Part shown: positions 6,531 through 15,052 of the stretch, one piece after another | Layout: every line of letters begins with the position of its first letter | Numbering within the stretch: position 1 is the first letter of the stretch | DNA from: an uncultured Flavobacterium sp. | Lineage (GTDB): Bacteria; Bacteroidota; Bacteroidia; Flavobacteriales; Flavobacteriaceae | DNA length: 15,092 nt | Direction of reading: 5' to 3' | Assembly: GCA_946886675.1 (NCBI GenBank) | Contig: CAMPIZ010000009.1 | Location: 1 to 15,092, forward strand | Notes under the pieces: generated by a model | The model's input: the letters and a program-made list of their open reading frames with translations, nothing else | Databases searched by the model: none | Told to the model about the DNA's origin: nothing | Position numbers and translations under genes: made by a program

Positions 6531-7364
6531 ATGAAAAAACTATTATTTTTCCTTCTTATAGCCATCGCTATATCAGGATGTAGAGAAACTGTACCTGTTG
6601 ATAACGAAATAGTTGTTGAGGACGTTACATTGGCTAAACCTGCTATGGTTATGAGTTACGCTAAAATGGAAACCGAGGCGGAAGCACCTTACAATGAAGC
6701 CGCAACTATTGACCAGAAAATAATAAAGACTGCCAATATTAAATATGAAACTGCAGACCTTGAAGCAACTGCACGCCAGGTAAATGAAGCCGTAAAAAGG
6801 TACAAAGGCCAGATACATAATGATGCCGAAAGTAATGAGTACAATTCACTTAACCGAAGGCTTACAATAAGGGTTCCGGCTACCTCTTTTGAAAACTTTA
6901 TAGCAGCTATAAGTAAGGGTGTGGCTCATTTTGACCAAAAAGAAATCTCATCGCAGGATGTAACTGAAGAGTATATAGATGTTGAAGCAAGAATAAAAAC
7001 AAAAAAAGTATTGGAGGCGCGTTACCTTGAACTGCTTAAAAAAGCGGGGAAGGTTTCTGAAATGCTTGAAATAGAAAAAGAGCTTTCCACTATCCGTGAA
7101 GAGATTGAAGTACAGGAAAGCCGCCTTCGCTACATGAAAAACCGGGTTGCGCTAAGCACTGTATACCTGGAGTTTTATAAAACAACCGAAATAGAACAGG
7201 GCGCTACAGTTTCTTACGGAACAAAAATAGGTAATGCTTTTAAATCAGGCATTAACACCCTCTCAAGTTTCTTTATTGGTATACTCTATTTTTGGCCTTT
7301 TATCCTTATTTTCGTAATTGCTTATATCTTAATCAGAAGACGAATCAGAAAAAAAAGAATATAG
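6531..7364 (+). CDS. DUF4349 family lipoprotein
   Basis: Envelope protein of 277 residues and unknown biochemical role. The start at ATG 6531 gives a clean lipoprotein signal with lipobox AISGC and cysteine 17; an in-frame TTG at 6504 would add nine polar residues in front and is less likely. The DUF4349 core runs from about residue 62 (QKIIKTANIKYETADLEAT) through RLTIRVPATSFENFIAAIS (110-128). A likely coiled coil follows (about 158-206, rich in Glu, Lys and Leu). One C-terminal membrane helix at about 247-268 is followed by a very basic tail RRRIRKKRI. A lipid anchor at one end and a membrane helix at the other suggest it stays on the inner membrane with the coiled coil in the periplasm. 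The S41 protease gene starts 2 bases after its stop, so co-translation is likely. Confidence 0.88.
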   Translation: MKKLLFFLLIAIAISGCRETVPVDNEIVVEDVTLAKPAMVMSYAKMETEAEAPYNEAATIDQKIIKTANIKYETADLEATARQVNEAVKRYKGQIHNDAESNEYNSLNRRLTIRVPATSFENFIAAISKGVAHFDQKEISSQDVTEEYIDVEARIKTKKVLEARYLELLKKAGKVSEMLEIEKELSTIREEIEVQESRLRYMKNRVALSTVYLEFYKTTEIEQGATVSYGTKIGNAFKSGINTLSSFFIGILYFWPFILIFVIAYILIRRRIRKKRI

Positions 7365-7366
7365 TT

Positions 7367-9010
7367 ATGTTATCCAGACTAAAAAGAAAATATGTTATCC
7401 CGGTTGTTGCAATTGCTTTTCTCTTTACCGGGGCCAGCTTTTCCTTCAAAAACGATTTTTTTGAAATTGCAAAGCAGATAGAGATATTTACTACCCTATT
7501 TAAAACAGTAAATGTTAATTATGTAGATGAAACTAATCCCGGCGAGCTTATGGATAAAGCCATAAAAAGCATGCTTGCCGATCTTGATCCCTACACTAAC
7601 TATTTTAATGAGCAGGATGTAGCCAAATTTAAAATAAACAACACAGGTGAATATACCGGCATTGGTGCATTAATTACCCGAAAAGAAGGAAGGCTAATAG
7701 TAAAAGAACCATATAAAGATTATCCTGCAGACAAGGCAGGGCTAAAAGCAGGAGACGAAATTATACAGATAGGCGATGTTAACCTCATCGATTTTAAGGA
7801 AGATGCAGGGGAGTTATTAAAAGGTACAAAAAATACCAAAATCAATATTAAGTATATCCGACAGGGAAAAACCTATGATACGCAATTGATACTTAATGAA
7901 GTTGAGCTTCAGGCTGTACCTTTTTATGGTATGGCAGATGATGATACTGGCTACATTGTACTTTCGCAGTTTAATGTAAAAGCTTCTTCTGATACTAAAG
8001 AAGCACTTCTTTCGCTTAAAAACCAGGGAGCAAAAAATATAATACTGGACCTAAGGGGCAACCCGGGCGGTCTTCTTGGAGAAGCGGTAAATGTATGTAA
8101 TATTTTTGTGCCTCAAAACGAAATTATTGTTACTACAAGGTCTAAAAACGAAAAATATAATAATACCTACAAAACTCAAAAAGCTCCTGTTGATACCGAA
8201 ATACCACTTGTTGTGCTGGTAGATGGCAAAAGTGCCTCGGCCTCAGAAATTGTTGCCGGAGCCCTTCAGGATCTTGACCGTGCGGTTATTATAGGCAGCA
8301 GAAGCTTTGGTAAAGGATTAGTACAGCGCCCGCTTGACCTTACTTATGGCACACAGGTAAAAGTCACTATTTCCCGTTACTATACTCCTTCGGGACGTGG
8401 CATACAGGCTTTGGACTATACTCATAAAGATGCAGATGGTAAGGCCATACGCATAGCGAAAGAAGATTATAATGCCTTTAAAACCCGAAAAGGCAGAACA
8501 GTTTATGACGGGGGCGGTATATTACCAGATGTAGTGCTGGAGGAATCTAAGCAAAGTGCAATAGCCGACGCCTTACTGCGCAATGATGCTATATTTAACT
8601 ATGTTACAGAGTATTACTATAAGCACCCAAATCAAGGGAATACAATACCTTCACTAACCGAATCAGACTTTACAGCGTTTCAGCAATTTCTAAAAAGAGA
8701 GAATTTTGAATTTGATACAGAAACTGAAAAAGCCCTTAAAGCAACTTATGAAGTAGCAAGAAAAGAGAAGGTGCATGAAAGTATTGCTGCAGAATACCAG
8801 CAGCTGCTTGCAGCGCTTAAAAAGAGTGAAGAAAAAGAGCTGCTTGCACATAAAGGGGAAATAAAAGAATTGCTATTAGATGAAATAATTAAGCGTTACC
8901 AGTATAAAGAAGGGCTTTATAAATATTACACAACCAGTAATGCTGAGATAAAAAAATCTGTAAGCCTGCTGGATAACGCAACTGAATACAATAAAATACT
9001 GCTGAAATAA
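7367..9010 (+). CDS. S41 family C-terminal processing peptidase (CtpA/Prc-like)
   Basis: Serine protease of 547 residues that trims or degrades exported proteins from their C-termini. An N-terminal hydrophobic segment (about 9-26) acts as signal or anchor. A PDZ domain at about 95-180 includes the region LKAGDEIIQIGDVNL. The S41 core follows with ILDLRGNPGG (226-235). By alignment with Prc the catalytic pair is Ser291 in GKSASASE and Lys316 in SFGKGLVQ, with Gln320 as the third residue; the 25-residue Ser-Lys gap equals that in E. coli Prc. A helical charged tail of about 150 residues ends the protein. ATG 7367 is preferred over a TTG at 7292 that lies inside the upstream gene and would put 25 mostly polar residues before the signal sequence. 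It follows DUF4349 by 2 bases and ends at a terminator. Confidence 0.94.
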   Translation: MLSRLKRKYVIPVVAIAFLFTGASFSFKNDFFEIAKQIEIFTTLFKTVNVNYVDETNPGELMDKAIKSMLADLDPYTNYFNEQDVAKFKINNTGEYTGIGALITRKEGRLIVKEPYKDYPADKAGLKAGDEIIQIGDVNLIDFKEDAGELLKGTKNTKINIKYIRQGKTYDTQLILNEVELQAVPFYGMADDDTGYIVLSQFNVKASSDTKEALLSLKNQGAKNIILDLRGNPGGLLGEAVNVCNIFVPQNEIIVTTRSKNEKYNNTYKTQKAPVDTEIPLVVLVDGKSASASEIVAGALQDLDRAVIIGSRSFGKGLVQRPLDLTYGTQVKVTISRYYTPSGRGIQALDYTHKDADGKAIRIAKEDYNAFKTRKGRTVYDGGGILPDVVLEESKQSAIADALLRNDAIFNYVTEYYYKHPNQGNTIPSLTESDFTAFQQFLKRENFEFDTETEKALKATYEVARKEKVHESIAAEYQQLLAALKKSEEKELLAHKGEIKELLLDEIIKRYQYKEGLYKYYTTSNAEIKKSVSLLDNATEYNKILLK

Positions 9011-9012
9011 TA

Positions 9013-9046
9013 AAAAATCCCCGTCCAGAAATGTCCGGGGATTTTT
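9013..9046 (+). terminator. Intrinsic terminator after the S41 peptidase gene
   Basis: Arms AAAAATCCCCG (9013-9023) and CGGGGATTTTT (9036-9046) pair perfectly over 11 positions around a 12-base loop and end in a T run, starting 2 bases after the stop codon. Confidence 0.88.
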
Positions 9047-9092
9047 ATGGCTAATTATCAGCACTCTATTTATCGTTTTTTATAAAAAAATA

Positions 9093-9100
9093 TACCTTTG
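9093..9100 (+). promoter_or_regulatory. -7 box for kup
   Basis: TACCTTTG is a full TAnnTTTG match 21 bases before the GTG start at 9122 and about 46 bases after the preceding terminator, so the predicted leader is roughly 17 bases. The upstream part is a run of T and A without a clear TTG. Confidence 0.55.
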
Positions 9101-9121
9101 CGGTTTAATTTTTAATGTATA

Positions 9122-11095
9122 GTGAGTAGTAGTCACAAACATCTGAACAAAGTAACCTTAGCCGGGCTTATTGTTACTTTAGGAATTATTTATGGCGATA
9201 TTGGTACTTCGCCATTGTATGTAATGAAAGCCATAATGGGCGAAGAGGCCATTGATAAAGACGTTGTTCTTGGTGCGCTTTCCTGCATTTTCTGGACACT
9301 CACGCTGCAAACCACACTTAAGTATGTAGTACTCACACTACAGGCAGATAACAAAGGTGAAGGTGGTATTTTCTCTCTTTATACGCTTGTAAAGCGCCTA
9401 AAGAAAAAAGGGCTTATAGTACCAGCCATTATAGGCGGCAGTGCACTTCTTGCAGACGGTATCATTACTCCTCCTATATCTGTTTCTTCTGCCATAGAAG
9501 GGCTTCGTATATACAATGCCGATTTAGACACAGTACCTATTGTTATAGGCATATTATTCATGCTGTTTTTTATACAGCGGTTTGGCACTAAGCTGGTAGG
9601 AAAGTTTTTTGGCCCAATGATGCTCATCTGGTTTGGTATGTTGGGTATACTGGGTATTATCCCCATGATATCAAACATAGAGGTTTTAAAAGCCCTTAAT
9701 CCGTATTATGCCATTCACCTTTTAAGTATACATCACGAAGGTTTCTACGTACTTGGTTTTGTATTCCTGTGTACTACAGGTGCCGAAGCTCTGTACAGCG
9801 ACATGGGGCATTGCGGCAGGAGCAATATAAGAATAAGCTGGATATTTGTAAAAAGCATGCTGGTGTTAAACTACTTTGGGCAGGGCGCGTTTCTTATATC
9901 ACATTCCGGTAAAACACTATCTCAGTTAAGCCATAATGCTACCCCTGGTAACCCTTTTTACCTTTTAATGCCAGATTGGTTTGTTCCCTTTGGTATTGCC
10001 ATAGCCACATCGGCAGCAGTTATAGCCTCCCAGGCCTTAATAAGTGGTTCGTTTACCCTTATAAGCGAGGCAATGCGCCTTAATTTCTGGCCAAAAGTAT
10101 CTGTAAAATTCCCTACAGAACTAAGGGGGCAGCTTTACATACCATCTATCAACTGGTTGTTATTTTTAGGCTGCGTGTTTATTGTTTTGCATTTTAGGGA
10201 ATCAGGCAATATGGAGGCTGCCTATGGGCTTGCCATTGTATTGTGCATGCTAATGACCACTACCCTTTTAGGATATTATATGGTTATGAGGCGTTATAAT
10301 CCTGCACTTATCATATTTATTGTTGCAGTATATTTTACTATAGAAATATCTTTCTTTATTGCTAACATAAGCAAGTTTACTCACGGAGGTTATGTATCGG
10401 TATTTATAGCAGGCTTTCTCTCTCTTATTATGGCAGTTTGGTTTACCGCAAAAAAAATCCGCAGTCAGTATACAGAATTTACTAAAATTGATAACTATAA
10501 AACTGTACTTGCCGAACTGAGTAACGACCTTTCTATTCCTAAATATGCCACTCACCTGGTTTATTTAACCAATGCACAGTTTAGCGATGAGATTGAATCT
10601 AAAATTATATATTCTATATTGCAAAAACGTCCTAAGCGTGCCGATATTTACTGGTTTGTACATGTAAATGTGGTTGATGAGCCATACAGGATGGATTACC
10701 GAGTGAGGGAAATAATTAAAGATGATGTAATACGTATAGATTTTTATCTGGGCTTTAGAGTAGCGCCAAGGGTAAACCTTATGTTTAAGAATGTTGTAAA
10801 AGATATGGTGAAAAATGGTGAGGTAGATATTACCAGCCGTTACGAATCACTTAACCGCAACAATGTAATCGGCGATTTTAAATTTGTTATTATAGAAAAA
10901 TTCCTTTCTTATGACAACGATTTGCCTTGGTACGAAAGGATTATACTTGACATTTACTTTGTACTGAAAAAAGTGAGCCTTTCTGAAGGAAGGGCATTTG
11001 GCCTTGACAGCAGTTCGGTTAAGGTAGAACAGTTTCCTATTGTAATACATCCGCCGGAAGATACTCACCTTACCAGAATAGACGATTCCAACTAA
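9122..11095 (+). CDS. kup: KUP/HAK family potassium uptake transporter
   Basis: Proton-coupled K+ importer of the inner membrane, 657 residues. The family signature GDIGTSPLY is at 25-33 in the first membrane helix. Further family marks are ADGIITPPISVSSAIEGL (111-128) and GAEALYSDMGHCG (220-232). About 12 hydrophobic helices fill residues 12-442, then a cytoplasmic domain of about 215 residues follows, as in E. coli Kup. The start must be GTG 9122: an in-frame TAA lies at 9113-9115 and the next in-frame ATG is inside the first helix. A four-codon reading frame from ATG 9115 overlaps this start in another frame. A -7 box lies 21 bases upstream. The OmpA-domain gene starts 10 bases after the stop and is probably co-transcribed. 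Confidence 0.95.
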   Translation: MSSSHKHLNKVTLAGLIVTLGIIYGDIGTSPLYVMKAIMGEEAIDKDVVLGALSCIFWTLTLQTTLKYVVLTLQADNKGEGGIFSLYTLVKRLKKKGLIVPAIIGGSALLADGIITPPISVSSAIEGLRIYNADLDTVPIVIGILFMLFFIQRFGTKLVGKFFGPMMLIWFGMLGILGIIPMISNIEVLKALNPYYAIHLLSIHHEGFYVLGFVFLCTTGAEALYSDMGHCGRSNIRISWIFVKSMLVLNYFGQGAFLISHSGKTLSQLSHNATPGNPFYLLMPDWFVPFGIAIATSAAVIASQALISGSFTLISEAMRLNFWPKVSVKFPTELRGQLYIPSINWLLFLGCVFIVLHFRESGNMEAAYGLAIVLCMLMTTTLLGYYMVMRRYNPALIIFIVAVYFTIEISFFIANISKFTHGGYVSVFIAGFLSLIMAVWFTAKKIRSQYTEFTKIDNYKTVLAELSNDLSIPKYATHLVYLTNAQFSDEIESKIIYSILQKRPKRADIYWFVHVNVVDEPYRMDYRVREIIKDDVIRIDFYLGFRVAPRVNLMFKNVVKDMVKNGEVDITSRYESLNRNNVIGDFKFVIIEKFLSYDNDLPWYERIILDIYFVLKKVSLSEGRAFGLDSSSVKVEQFPIVIHPPEDTHLTRIDDSN

Positions 11096-11105
11096 AATCA
11101 CTATA

Positions 11106-11930
11106 ATGAAACTTAATTATTGCATCTTACTATTATTCATATCATTACTCCCTAACACAGTCTTTTCTCAGGAAGAGGTTGTGCATTCGGTATATTTTGA
11201 ATTTGATAAATATAATCTTAACGACAAACAGGCTACCGATGTAGTAGCTTTTGTACAGGGTATAGACACAACCCGTGTAGAGAGCATACAGATATTTGGC
11301 TATTGCGATGACAGAGGCAAAGACGAATACAACTATAAACTTTCTAACAATCGTGCCAATACAATAAAAAACAAGCTTTTAGAAAAAGGCATTAAGAACA
11401 AAATTATAGTAACAATTGAAGGGCGCGGACGCATACTACTTGAAGAAGATATTGACAATGTAAGCGAAGCCCGTTCCAAAAACAGGCGTGTAGATGTTGT
11501 GGTAAACTTTGAGCCCCTACCTCCGCCTCCCCTGGATCCAGGAGTTTATGATGCCGTAAAAGAAAAAATGGTTGTGGGTGACAGGATAATAATGAGAAAT
11601 ATCCTTTTTGAAAGAGGAAGCAGCAAGCTTACCTTTTCGTCAAGAAAGGAACTTGACAAAGTAGCCCGTATATTGCATAAATATAAAAATCTGGAGTTTG
11701 AAATTCAGGGTCATGTGTGCTGTACGCCTTCTTTTCAAAGAGAAGCGATAGATAAAGATACACGTAAGCGTGAATTGTCTAAAAACAGGGCCTTTGCAGT
11801 TTATAAATATTTAATCTCGAAAAAAATACCTGCAAAACGTATGACGTTTAAAGGTTACGGTAATACCCAGCCGCTGGGCAAGGGTTCTGAATTTGACAGG
11901 AGGGTTGAATTCTTAATTACAAAAACCTAA
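11106..11930 (+). CDS. Secreted protein with two tandem OmpA-like domains
   Basis: Exported protein of 274 residues. A signal peptide (about 1-21, ending NTVFSQ) leads into a first OmpA C-type domain (28-134; FGYCDDRG, LSNNRANTIKNKLLEKGI, SKNRRVDVVV). A proline linker at 137-145 leads to a second domain (160-273; FERGSSKLTF, LSKNRAFAVYKYL, GYGNTQP, DRRVEFL). Such domains usually bind diaminopimelate of peptidoglycan and tether the outer membrane. Domain 1 keeps the expected binding Asp68 and Arg83. Domain 2 has Cys205 where the family's GHTD Asp should be (GHVCC), though Arg228 is kept, so its binding may be altered. There is no beta-barrel and no lipobox, so the protein is probably a soluble periplasmic wall binder. 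It lies 10 bases behind kup. Its stop codon overlaps that of the convergent acetyltransferase gene. Confidence 0.88.
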   Translation: MKLNYCILLLFISLLPNTVFSQEEVVHSVYFEFDKYNLNDKQATDVVAFVQGIDTTRVESIQIFGYCDDRGKDEYNYKLSNNRANTIKNKLLEKGIKNKIIVTIEGRGRILLEEDIDNVSEARSKNRRVDVVVNFEPLPPPPLDPGVYDAVKEKMVVGDRIIMRNILFERGSSKLTFSSRKELDKVARILHKYKNLEFEIQGHVCCTPSFQREAIDKDTRKRELSKNRAFAVYKYLISKKIPAKRMTFKGYGNTQPLGKGSEFDRRVEFLITKT

Positions 11931-12376
11931 ACTGGGCGGTTCATTTTTATATGGGGAATACCATCTTCCGGATAGGTTTCCCCCTCCTGAATAAAGCCGT
12001 GGCTTTCATAAAACTTTTTTAGATATAGCTGGGCAGATATTGTTATGATACCTGCTCCAAAATAATTGATAATTCCTTTTATAGCTGCGCTAATAAGATC
12101 ATGCCCCCACTTGCGGTCACGATATGCATCGGCTATAACTACCCTGCCAACAGAACTATTGCTAAAGTAATCGCCCGGAGCAAAAAGACGGGCATAAGCC
12201 ACTATTTTACCTTCATAGATGCCTAAAAGATGTAAAGCCTTTTCATCTTTCCCATCTATATCCTGATAAACGCAGTTTTGTTCTACTACAAACACTTCGC
12301 TGCGCAATTGCAGTGTTTGATATAGCTCAGATAAAGAAAGCTCGTTAAATCGCTTTATTTTAAATTGTGGTTTCAT
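11927..12376 (-). CDS. elaA: GNAT family N-acetyltransferase, ElaA type
   Basis: Acetyl-CoA-dependent acyltransferase of 149 residues, cytoplasmic. The stretch LQLRSEVFVVEQNCVYQDIDG (22-42) followed by HLLGIYEGKIVAYARL is close to E. coli ElaA, as are FYESHGFI (122-129) and the ending EDGIPHIKM (137-145). The acetyl-CoA loop is in VGRVVIADAYRDRKWGHDLI (76-95); its RKWGHD departs from the usual RxxGxG/A, as it does in ElaA. The substrate of this subfamily is not known to me. The ATG overlaps the TGA of the DUF4837 gene as ATGA (12373-12376), indicating translational coupling. The TAG stop overlaps the TAA of the convergent OmpA-domain gene within CTAA at 11927-11930, and no hairpin is visible there. 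Confidence 0.9.
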   Translation of the reverse strand: MKPQFKIKRFNELSLSELYQTLQLRSEVFVVEQNCVYQDIDGKDEKALHLLGIYEGKIVAYARLFAPGDYFSNSSVGRVVIADAYRDRKWGHDLISAAIKGIINYFGAGIITISAQLYLKKFYESHGFIQEGETYPEDGIPHIKMNRPV

Positions 12377-13350
12377 AAAAATTCAACTGACCTGATTATA
12401 GATTCAAGCTCTATAATAAGATCACGCTTTGGGGAAGAAGGGCTGTATATAAACCCTTCGATTATCAGATAGCTGTTATGTTTGTCATCCCTGATAGCAT
12501 AATTAACAAATGGCCCGCTCATAAAGTCTTTTTCCATTTCCCAGTTACCCCGGGTTTCAAAAACCATTTTGTTTTTGTGACTTGTAGTAAAGAAATAAGG
12601 TGAAAAAGCTTCCTCTGTTACCATATAAGCACCGGTTTCCTGACCGTGTATGTACATATTGCCTATGGAGTCGCGCATTTGTATAATATTGTTAATTATT
12701 GTTTTGTCGCGTTCCACTACCAGGCAGGGCACACGGTAAATAACAATACTAGTGTTACCGCTGGGAATATCTTTTTTAAGCCATACAAAGTCTTCATTTT
12801 TGATGGCATATGTGTAAGTCGTTGGAAGGTTAATGGAAATGCCATATTGTGACTTAAACAACGACTGGTCTACCAGGCCGGATTTTTTATTGCGTTCCTG
12901 ATTTTCCTCAATCTCTGTTTCCTTTATTTTACGGATTATTTCATCCGTATGCATTTCTATAAGGCTAAGTAACTCGCTTACAGATTTTCCCTTAACAGTA
13001 AAAATATTCTGATTGGTACAGTAATGATTCTGCTTAAAATTAAAAGCGTTAACCGAGTCAGTATCAATTACAATTATATTTCTGCCCTTGGTAAGCTTAC
13101 CTGCAAAAATTTTTTCATTGTATTGATTAAGTGTAAAAAGCGGTTCTTCCTGAACAAGGCCTTCTACGGGAGCTGCAAGTTTTTTACGCAGGCTGTCGCC
13201 CACCTCCCCGTTCCATAACACATCATCAATAATAATTGATATCTCATTGATGTTGCTTAAAGAAGAGGCTGTATCTGTGTCCTTTTCATTTTTGCAGGCG
13301 ATAAAAGAAAGAACAAAAACAAAAAACAATATTTGTTTTATTCCCGCCAT
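12373..13350 (-). CDS. DUF4837 family lipoprotein
   Basis: Bacteroidota-specific envelope lipoprotein of unknown role, 325 residues. Starting at the ATG at 13348-13350 gives MAGIKQ, a hydrophobic helix and a lipobox ending FIAC with cysteine 19. An in-frame TTG at 13374 would add eight residues and overlap the upstream gene by 11 bases; it is less likely. The mature part has a DUF4837-like layout: an early strand-turn region (IIIDDVLWNGEVGDSLRK), a Glu/Lys-rich helix in the middle (about 125-157), then a second half with IPSGNTSIVIYRVP, IHGQETGAYMVTEE and GPFVNYAIRDD. No catalytic motif is recognised. It sits between the lytic transglycosylase gene (13 bases upstream) and the acetyltransferase gene (4-base overlap), so one mRNA is likely and a link to the cell wall is possible by context only. 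Confidence 0.87.
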   Translation of the reverse strand: MAGIKQILFFVFVLSFIACKNEKDTDTASSLSNINEISIIIDDVLWNGEVGDSLRKKLAAPVEGLVQEEPLFTLNQYNEKIFAGKLTKGRNIIVIDTDSVNAFNFKQNHYCTNQNIFTVKGKSVSELLSLIEMHTDEIIRKIKETEIEENQERNKKSGLVDQSLFKSQYGISINLPTTYTYAIKNEDFVWLKKDIPSGNTSIVIYRVPCLVVERDKTIINNIIQMRDSIGNMYIHGQETGAYMVTEEAFSPYFFTTSHKNKMVFETRGNWEMEKDFMSGPFVNYAIRDDKHNSYLIIEGFIYSPSSPKRDLIIELESIIRSVEFL

Positions 13351-13363
13351 AACTGCTGAACTG

Positions 13364-15052
13364 TTAGTTTGCAACGCCTATCTTCAGTTTCATTCCCGGC
13401 TGAATATTCTCGCCTTTAAGCTTGTTCCAGTCTTTAAGGTTTTCAACGGTTACTCCGGGGTGTTTTCTTGCAATGCTGAATAATGAGTCGCCTTTCTGAA
13501 CAATGTACATGCGCTCTTCTTCATAATTTACACTCTTAGATCTTTTAGTTTCTTTGTGGTTAACAGCCACTTTTACTTCCGTATCCTCTGTTTCGTCTGC
13601 GGTGGCTACAGCTGTTTCGGTATTCTCTTCAGTTGTTTTATCATTTACCTCAGGCTTACTTTCTTTTTTAGCCTTAGAGGCTACAGCCGTTTCCTTTGGT
13701 GTATTCACTACTACTTCCTGATGAATTTTAAGCTTTTGCCCGGCATAAATAGTATTACCTCTTATCCTGTTCCATCTTCTAAGGTCAGAAAGCGATACAT
13801 TATACCTTTCGGCAATAGTACCCAGCACATCCCCTCTTCTTACAGTGTGGGTTTTTGTGTTTGTTTTAGTTGTCCTTCCCGAAGATGAAGCTAGTGCTTC
13901 CTCTCTGCGCTCTTCAATAAAATATGGCCTTTCACGCTTCATATCTTCATAATCGATATAAGCATAAATAGCTTTCTCATTAGATGTAAACAATCCGATC
14001 TTATCTTTAGGAAGCCTTAAAAAATGAGGCTCGTCTTTTTCAAACGGAATTACATCAAGCTTGTATATCGGGTTAAGGAACTGCAACTGTTCTACAGGTA
14101 TATCAACAAGATCGGAAACCTGCTTAAACGTCATTTTTCGCTTCACCATTACAGTGTCAGTTTCAAAATAGGTAAGTGATGGCGACTTTTTTGCATTTAT
14201 ACCATGTTCCTTACCATATTCATAAACATACATGGTGGCCAGGAATGCAGGAACATATCCCTGGGTTTCCCTTGGAAGGTTCTTTCTGATGTTCCAGTAG
14301 TTTTTATAACTACCCGAACGGCGTATGGCTTTAGTAACGTTACCAGGCCCTGCATTATAAGAAGCAAGGACAAGATCCCAGTCGCCAAAAATATTATAAA
14401 GGCTGGAAAGATACTGGCATGCCGCTTCTGTAGCTTTTAATGGGTCGCATCGTTCATCCACATAAGAGTTTACCTCCAGATTATACTGTTTACCGGTAGG
14501 GTACATAAACTGCCAAAGGCCCGTTGCCCCTACTCTTGATTTTGCTCTTGGATTTAAAGCCGACTCAATAACAGCAAGATATTTAATTTCAATAGGCACA
14601 TTATACTTAGCCAGATGCTCTTCAAACATTGGGAAATAGTACTCTGATATAGCCATAAGGCGCTCAAAGCCTCTTGGCCTGTTCTTCAGGTAAGATTTTA
14701 TAATGTTTTCAAGGCCTTTGCTGTATTCAATATTAAAAGGCGACTTTGCGTCAAGCTCTTTAAGCCTTTTTTGCAGCACCTCTGTAGGCAGGTCAAAAGC
14801 TACATCATTGTCAGGATCAACCCTTTCAATGTCTTCCTGCATAGCCTCAAACAAATCGTTGTTTGCAAGCTCATTCATCCACAGGCTGTCTATACAGGCC
14901 ATTTCTTCATGGCGTGTAAACGTGCTTTTTATTGAATCAAGGTAAGATAGTTTTACTGCAGGTATTTCTATTTGAGAATCTGCGCTTTCCTGCGCAAAAC
15001 CTACAAATGATACCAATGCAGCCAGTAAGGACAATGTTCTTTTTTTATTCAT
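13364..15052 (-). CDS. Lytic transglycosylase with LysM repeats (MltD-like)
   Basis: Cell-wall enzyme of 562 residues that cleaves the glycan strand between MurNAc and GlcNAc to form 1,6-anhydro ends. A signal peptide runs to about residue 20 (SFVGFA, cut before QES) with no lipobox cysteine, unlike E. coli MltD. A helical region (about 30-145) precedes the SLT domain (about 148-265), with likely catalytic Glu164 in AVIESALNPRA, then GATGLWQFMYPTGKQY (175-190) and LASYNAGPGNV (229-239). A degenerate LysM-like segment at about 305-350 is followed by two clear LysM domains at 401-444 (HTVRRGDVLGTIAERYNVS) and 515-559 (MYIVQKGDSLFSIARKH). A low-complexity linker rich in Thr, Glu, Lys and Ala (about 446-510) joins them. 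It is the first gene of a minus-strand set with DUF4837 and elaA. Only 40 bases of upstream sequence are in the window; they contain two ATTACAA words but no clear promoter box. Confidence 0.92.
   Translation of the reverse strand: MNKKRTLSLLAALVSFVGFAQESADSQIEIPAVKLSYLDSIKSTFTRHEEMACIDSLWMNELANNDLFEAMQEDIERVDPDNDVAFDLPTEVLQKRLKELDAKSPFNIEYSKGLENIIKSYLKNRPRGFERLMAISEYYFPMFEEHLAKYNVPIEIKYLAVIESALNPRAKSRVGATGLWQFMYPTGKQYNLEVNSYVDERCDPLKATEAACQYLSSLYNIFGDWDLVLASYNAGPGNVTKAIRRSGSYKNYWNIRKNLPRETQGYVPAFLATMYVYEYGKEHGINAKKSPSLTYFETDTVMVKRKMTFKQVSDLVDIPVEQLQFLNPIYKLDVIPFEKDEPHFLRLPKDKIGLFTSNEKAIYAYIDYEDMKRERPYFIEERREEALASSSGRTTKTNTKTHTVRRGDVLGTIAERYNVSLSDLRRWNRIRGNTIYAGQKLKIHQEVVVNTPKETAVASKAKKESKPEVNDKTTEENTETAVATADETEDTEVKVAVNHKETKRSKSVNYEEERMYIVQKGDSLFSIARKHPGVTVENLKDWNKLKGENIQPGMKLKIGVAN

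Noticed and set aside
7292..7366. TTG start for the S41 gene
   Set aside because: It overlaps the membrane-helix codons of the preceding gene and places 25 mostly polar residues before the signal sequence; ATG 7367 is the better choice.
13351..13374. TTG start for the DUF4837 gene
   Set aside because: ATG at 13350 gives a normal lipoprotein signal and avoids overlapping the upstream gene.
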